Part shown: piece after piece, positions 59,640-64,000 of the stretch
Layout: each line of letters opens with the position of its first letter
How positions within the stretch are numbered: the stretch's first letter is position 1
Assembly (NCBI GenBank): GCA_000320545.1
Contig: ADNK01000904.1
Location: 1 to 64,000, forward strand
Source: Bigelowiella natans CCMP2755
Taxonomy: Eukaryota > Cercozoa > Chlorarachniophyceae
Direction: 5' to 3'
Length of the DNA: 64,000 nt
Notes under the pieces: generated by a model
Databases searched by the model: none
Told to the model about the DNA's origin: nothing
Seen by the model: only the letters and a program-made list of their open reading frames with translations
Made by a program: the position numbers and the translations under genes

Positions 59640-62600
59640 AATACTAAGAAGGCAACTAGGCATTATGGATATTTACTATTACAACCGAATTCGGAGCGCA
59701 AGAAAAGCCCTTTGGGGTTACATGACTTATATGAGTCTCAATCATAAGGGATCCGTTATGGAAAAACCTTGAAAATAGAACAAATATTTTGCAGATTATA
59801 ATGATGCGAAAAAATACCGCCCTAATCTCTTCTCCTCTCTAAAGGAAGCTGCAACACAACTAGCTTACCCCATTCCCTGTAAAAGTCGAAAACTGAGTGC
59901 CTTCTCCTTTGGTAATCCTGCTGTCCATTCCTTTTTAATCAAATAAAAATATACAGAAAGAAAATATACACTGCACTTAAAACACATCGGAGAGTTCCAT
60001 CTCTAACGTGCATACGAACAGGATAGCAATATTTTCAACTAATTCCGATAAAGACGGCCACCTTTTTGCCTTTGAAGCTGTGCGTGTAATTGAACACTTT
60101 GCTCTTAGAAGGGTCCTAATAATTTCCATATATTTTGGTCATACCTCGGTGATTCAAACGTTGCTTGCTACTAGAGCAATTGAATAGATGGGTTTGAACT
60201 ACTACCACCTTAGGATTTGTGATTGAGAAAGCGAATGTTACTGTCAGAGAGGCTTCTTTCGATTTGGGAGGATCCAAAACCTTTCCACAATTGCATTTCC
60301 ATTAGAGGACCGACCATAGGTAAGAATAATCAAAGTTGACAATACTTTGAACTGCTAATTTATTGCTCACCTTCAGATACACTAAGATCGAGCGCAATGC
60401 TCTTGCATCCCTAACAGATCTTGAATTTCGGCTGGAAATCTTTGGGAACTGCAGAAATGTCCGAAATCGGAATGGTCCATAGTTGTAGCTGCAAAACACA
60501 TTCCTTAGAACCATTCTTCAGAAACAGCAACAGGGGTGAATAGATTATGCGTGTGTACTCCTTCATTTGTGACGGGGTTTAATGTATTACGGTTCACTAT
60601 AATAGTCGTGTAGAGGATGATCCAGAAGACTTGATGCATGCTCCCATAATCTCTTTAGTTCCCATCGAAATACGACAGGTCTGGGTTCCTTCCCCCCTAG
60701 GAGTAAGATGTTCATAAATACATTCAATAAGATGATCATGATTTGTCGCAGTATCCACAATGAGAAACTGTGGTTGTTATGATTATACCGGTCCACTCCT
60801 CTCGAGGCTTTGGATGATGTATTGGAGGTCTCGAATCTTCCTCCCTCCATTCCTCGGGCTTCTCGTCGCCCTCCATCGCGCCAACCTGCTGCACGCTACT
60901 GTGGAGCAAGTCTGGCGATGTATCTGAAAGTAGGTTATGTGAAAAATCAACAATACTTCTAATGCAACTAACCCATGTAAAATCTCAAAATAGTATGTAA
61001 AGCCTCTTAGGCTCGGGCGCTTCAAAATCGCCTCCCCAACTATTCAATTATTCTCATTTTATGTGTCCAACTTCCTCTCTTAGCCTCCCGGTTGTCCTAG
61101 GCCCAAATGAGCCCAGAACACCGCCGGATACCCCAACACGTCCTCAAAGTGGGCCAAGTATGTGATGAAATTGTCATAACCAGCAGTTTGGATGATGACG
61201 TGAATGTTCTGATTCAGCTGTGCTTTGGTGTTTGCTCGCAGTTTAAATATCGAAGAACTTAGTGTTCGAATCAAATTCAGTAGTATCCCCTCCTTCGGAC
61301 ATACATAGTGCGATAGGCTAGCTCATCATCCTCGGAAAAAACTCGAGGATTGTTGGATTGTTCGAGGTTGTGCAAGTGTCGCACGAAAACCATAAGGTGT
61401 AATGCAAGCTGCGATCGAACCTCACCAATGCATTTCACCCATCACCGTTGTAGTCTTAAGCCTGCTTATCTATTACCCTCAACCCACCTCTCAAGCGACC
61501 AAGTTTTCAGACTTGCGCACTATCTTAGCCCTCTCACTTATCTGCGCTCCCCCCCCCCCCGAGGCGTTGACCAACCTGCTAGCAATGCGAAGATTTCAGA
61601 TTACACGTTGCATGCCCGTGCCATGAAGGAGGATAATGCCTAATCTTCAGGAATTTACGACTTCATCGATGGGATGTCGCATCCAAACAACCTCTCGCAT
61701 CCACATCGGCCAGTGCCACTCCCGAAGTTGAAGCAAACCTCACGCTCAAACGTGGAGTCTGCAGCCAGTCGTAGCCCATCATTTTATAGCGACAATAGCT
61801 TACTCTTGACTCAACCCTAAAATACATTGAAATTCTTATCTTTCTTTTAAACCGAGAAGGAACCAAAGGTTGAACACCTAAAGCCGACAAATTCCATTAT
61901 AATCCGAAAGTTTATTATTCGCCGTGATTAGGCTGTCGCAGAGCTCTAAAGAGATGTCTTTGATCATAAAGCGTAACATTTATGTAAACACTGCATGCGA
62001 CAACATTTTAATTCTAGTCGTTGGCAATCAACGAAGTGCAACAATTACCAAAAAAATATTCCAAACTTTCAAAAACGACAACTACTGAGCTATATCGCAG
62101 GCCGTTATTCCCCTGCATTCTTTGTAAAGACTCTTTTTGAGCGAATGGCTCGAACGGATACTAAGAAAGTACATATTTCGAACACGTGCGGACGGCCAAA
62201 CCGTCCACATTCTCGAGGGCTCCTTCGAAAACAATTCGACAAAAGACGCAAAAATCAATACGTAGGGGGAGAATCAGTTGTGGGAGGAAAAAAAAGTGAA
62301 TGGAAACCCAAATCCCAGACGACTGTCTGGTTCAGGTGTGTGATAATTTACCGCTGGGTGAGTGGGTCATATGATGATATACCATTATTTGTAAGATTGG
62401 AACATTTTGAACGTGTTCTAATTGGACTAGGTTCTCTGCTATCTTTCTGTCCCCGATCTGGTGAGAACGGCCATTGGTTGTTCAAGGTTTAGAAGGGTAA
62501 GTTGAGTGGTTGAGCGTAGGAAATGTGTGAATTTATTGAAGCACTTACACCAATCTTGAAATTAGTTGATAAAGACATCATGTCTATATCCCGTGGTTGT

Positions 62601-62950
62601 GCCTGGCAAATCGGAGGTTGTACCATTATATGCAAAACCAGATAAAATGCGCCGCTGGCTCGATTTTTTGCTGCTGTTGACTGCTTAAAAATCATTCAAG
62701 GAATTGTTGGGTGTCTTGGACCTTATTGGAAAAGTCCGGAGTATCTCTTTATGCTCAAAGATGGGAACAGGTAATCATGCATGCTAGAATAAGCAACCTC
62801 GTAGAAATTTATAGAATAACCAAATTTGTGACATCATGATCAATAATGTGCGAAGGAACTTGTCAGACCTGGGTTCGTCCCGGGCATCTTCGGTAATCTT
62901 CTTGTACTATCTCCACAACTCTATAGCGCAAATTGAAGCGAAAACTATAT
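59640..62950. other. Gene-poor stretch with weak coding signals
   Basis: No confident gene is seen. Possible plus-strand exon pieces occur at about 60376-60485 (YTKIERNALASLTDLEFRLE, preceded by CCTTCAG) and 62320-62490 (HFERVLIGLGSLLSF). These might be upstream exons of the leucine-rich-repeat gene at the right edge, but phases cannot be joined by eye. A C10 run at about 61550-61560 and several palindromic words are present. The rest is AT-rich with scattered stops. Confidence 0.35.
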
Positions 62951-62960
62951 AATTTTCAGT

Positions 62961-64000
62961 GCCATTGCGAACACGTATCAAGCATCCCTCCAGCGTCTTG
63001 ACCTAGGTCTATGGTGTGAAATGAAGCATTCTCCAAATCGTTATCGCTTTAAAGTCCTGACAGACGAACTGGTTCAAATTCAAAGCTTTTAGCTGTAAAT
63101 ATTGAATAATGTGACATGTAGTTTAATCTATTAGTTATTTAAAAATGAAAGCAAACGATGTATCTCATTGATTATGGTATCCATAGAGAAATCTAAGATG
63201 TATATTGAACAATAATAGAAGGATATCAGTGAACTTCGATGCCCGTTGGAGTGCCTTGTTCAAAACACAAAAGCCATCTCAACCTTCAAAAATCTATCGA
63301 AGTACAATTACAATACAAACTTGAAATAGCCAGCATTTTTGTACAGTGTTTGGTGCATGTTCAATTTATAATAGTAACTATTCGCATAGGCTGTCCATTG
63401 GGAGCTCTGGATGCTCAACGCAGTTATTACGTTCTTTAGTTGGATACTTGGCACACCTCCCACACCTTAGGTGATAATGATGATTGCCCACGATATTTAT
63501 TACTCTTACAATAACCATATCGACATCTGATGAATGTGTAAACGCAACAATATGTCTGCAGGTCATTCTACGTCCAAGCTCATTTTGACGCAGAGCTAGC
63601 TGTGCTATTGTCCAAATGTAGATCATTGAAACAGCTTAGTTTTGGAGGTGAGAAGAGATAGTACGACAAATATATGATTATCATATAAATTTCGATTTTG
63701 ATTCCCCTTTGAGATCTAATTCAAATATATTATGGGAATTATTCACGCGTTGCAGGAGAGGGTATGAGCGACGACGCTGCCAGACACATCCAGCACCTTA
63801 TCCAGCTCGAGTTAATATTTAAATCTTCTTCCAAAACTTTCGATGAGAATCTCCAAGATTATGAACAGTTCACATGAAAATCATAATAATTTCGCAGATA
63901 TTTAGATGCCTCTGGGAATGACGGTAGCCAACACATTCCTTTATGCCTCACGGATATCGGACTAGGGTAAATAGCAGTAGCAAAGAGGACGCGAAATTAT
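62961..64000 (+). CDS. Leucine-rich-repeat protein, fragment cut by the right window edge
   Basis: Plus-strand exon pieces read as leucine-rich repeats of the F-box/RNI type. SLQRLDLGLWCEM lies at about 62990, preceded by TTTTCAG. DAELAVLLSKCRSLKQLSFG lies at 63587-63650 and ends in a GGAG|GTGAG donor. SDDAARHIQHLIQLEL lies at 63765-63815, preceded by GTTGCAG. YLDASGNDGSQHIPLCLTDI lies at about 63898-63965. The LxxLxLxxN-like spacing and the short exons (one or two repeats each) fit RNI-like proteins. The start is not identified and the 3' end is outside the window. An F-box was not seen, so partner and function are open. Confidence 0.45.

Noticed and set aside
62860-62890. tRNA-like T-arm word (gacctgggttcgtcccgggc)
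   Set aside because: No acceptor stem, D-arm or anticodon arm can be paired around it.

Overview
This window is nuclear DNA from a microbial eukaryote, with part of an integrated DNA-virus-like element at its left end. The host part has many short GT-AG introns, a TACTAAC-type branch point, dense di- and trinucleotide repeats even inside exons, and eukaryotic families (PX-BAR sorting nexin, METTL25-like and SET methyltransferases, Mpo1-like DUF962, S28 peptidase, NOT4-type RING). A membrane hybrid histidine kinase and a DUF1800-DUF1501 fusion point to an alga, stramenopile, haptophyte, rhizarian or similar protist. The sequence alone does not settle the lineage.

Positions 1 to about 8.4 kb hold the element. 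AT-rich, intronless genes on the minus strand encode a short family B DNA polymerase, a D5-type SF3 helicase and small unknown proteins, as expected for a virophage or polinton-like virus. Four consecutive genes carry the decamer TATTTAAAGA or a close variant exactly 25 nt before the ATG, and a fifth (7781-7978) has it 22 nt before. Inside this block, between arrays of a gcgactgct repeat in opposite orientations, sits a divergent pair with different base composition: a spliced gene of unknown function and a frameshifted kelch-propeller gene. No capsid, ATPase, integrase or protease gene is visible, so the rest of the element lies left of position 1 or is lost.

Positions 8.5-10 kb hold a decayed, internally repeated 3' end of a non-LTR retrotransposon. 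Then follow: PX-BAR sorting nexin (+, 10.1-12.6 kb); SET-domain methyltransferase (-, about 14.0-17.3 kb); METTL25-like methyltransferase (-, 17.3-20.0 kb); Mpo1-like DUF962 gene (+, 20.9-21.5 kb); membrane hybrid histidine kinase (-, 22.1-27.7 kb); a 12-kb gene fusing DUF1800 to DUF1501 behind a membrane anchor and a GGGQP linker (+, 28.3-40.7 kb); S28 serine carboxypeptidase (-, 41.2-43.3 kb); papain-fold or C39-like protein with a possible N-myristoyl anchor (+, 43.8-46.3 kb).

Positions 47.4-59.1 kb hold the most striking host gene, on the minus strand. Three exons join in frame into at least 3,747 residues. I read a ubiquitin-like domain, a SUMO-like domain split by an intron, two copies of an unnamed domain, a Cys-rich module, a NOT4-type C4C4 RING and an SH3-like module, all in long Ser/Gln/Gly/His/Asn tracts. 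One exon is 8.1 kb long. The last 4 kb are gene-poor until a leucine-rich-repeat gene that runs off the right edge.

Exon borders were read by eye from GT/AG signals and frame. Where a border is exact the entry says so; elsewhere only the span is given.
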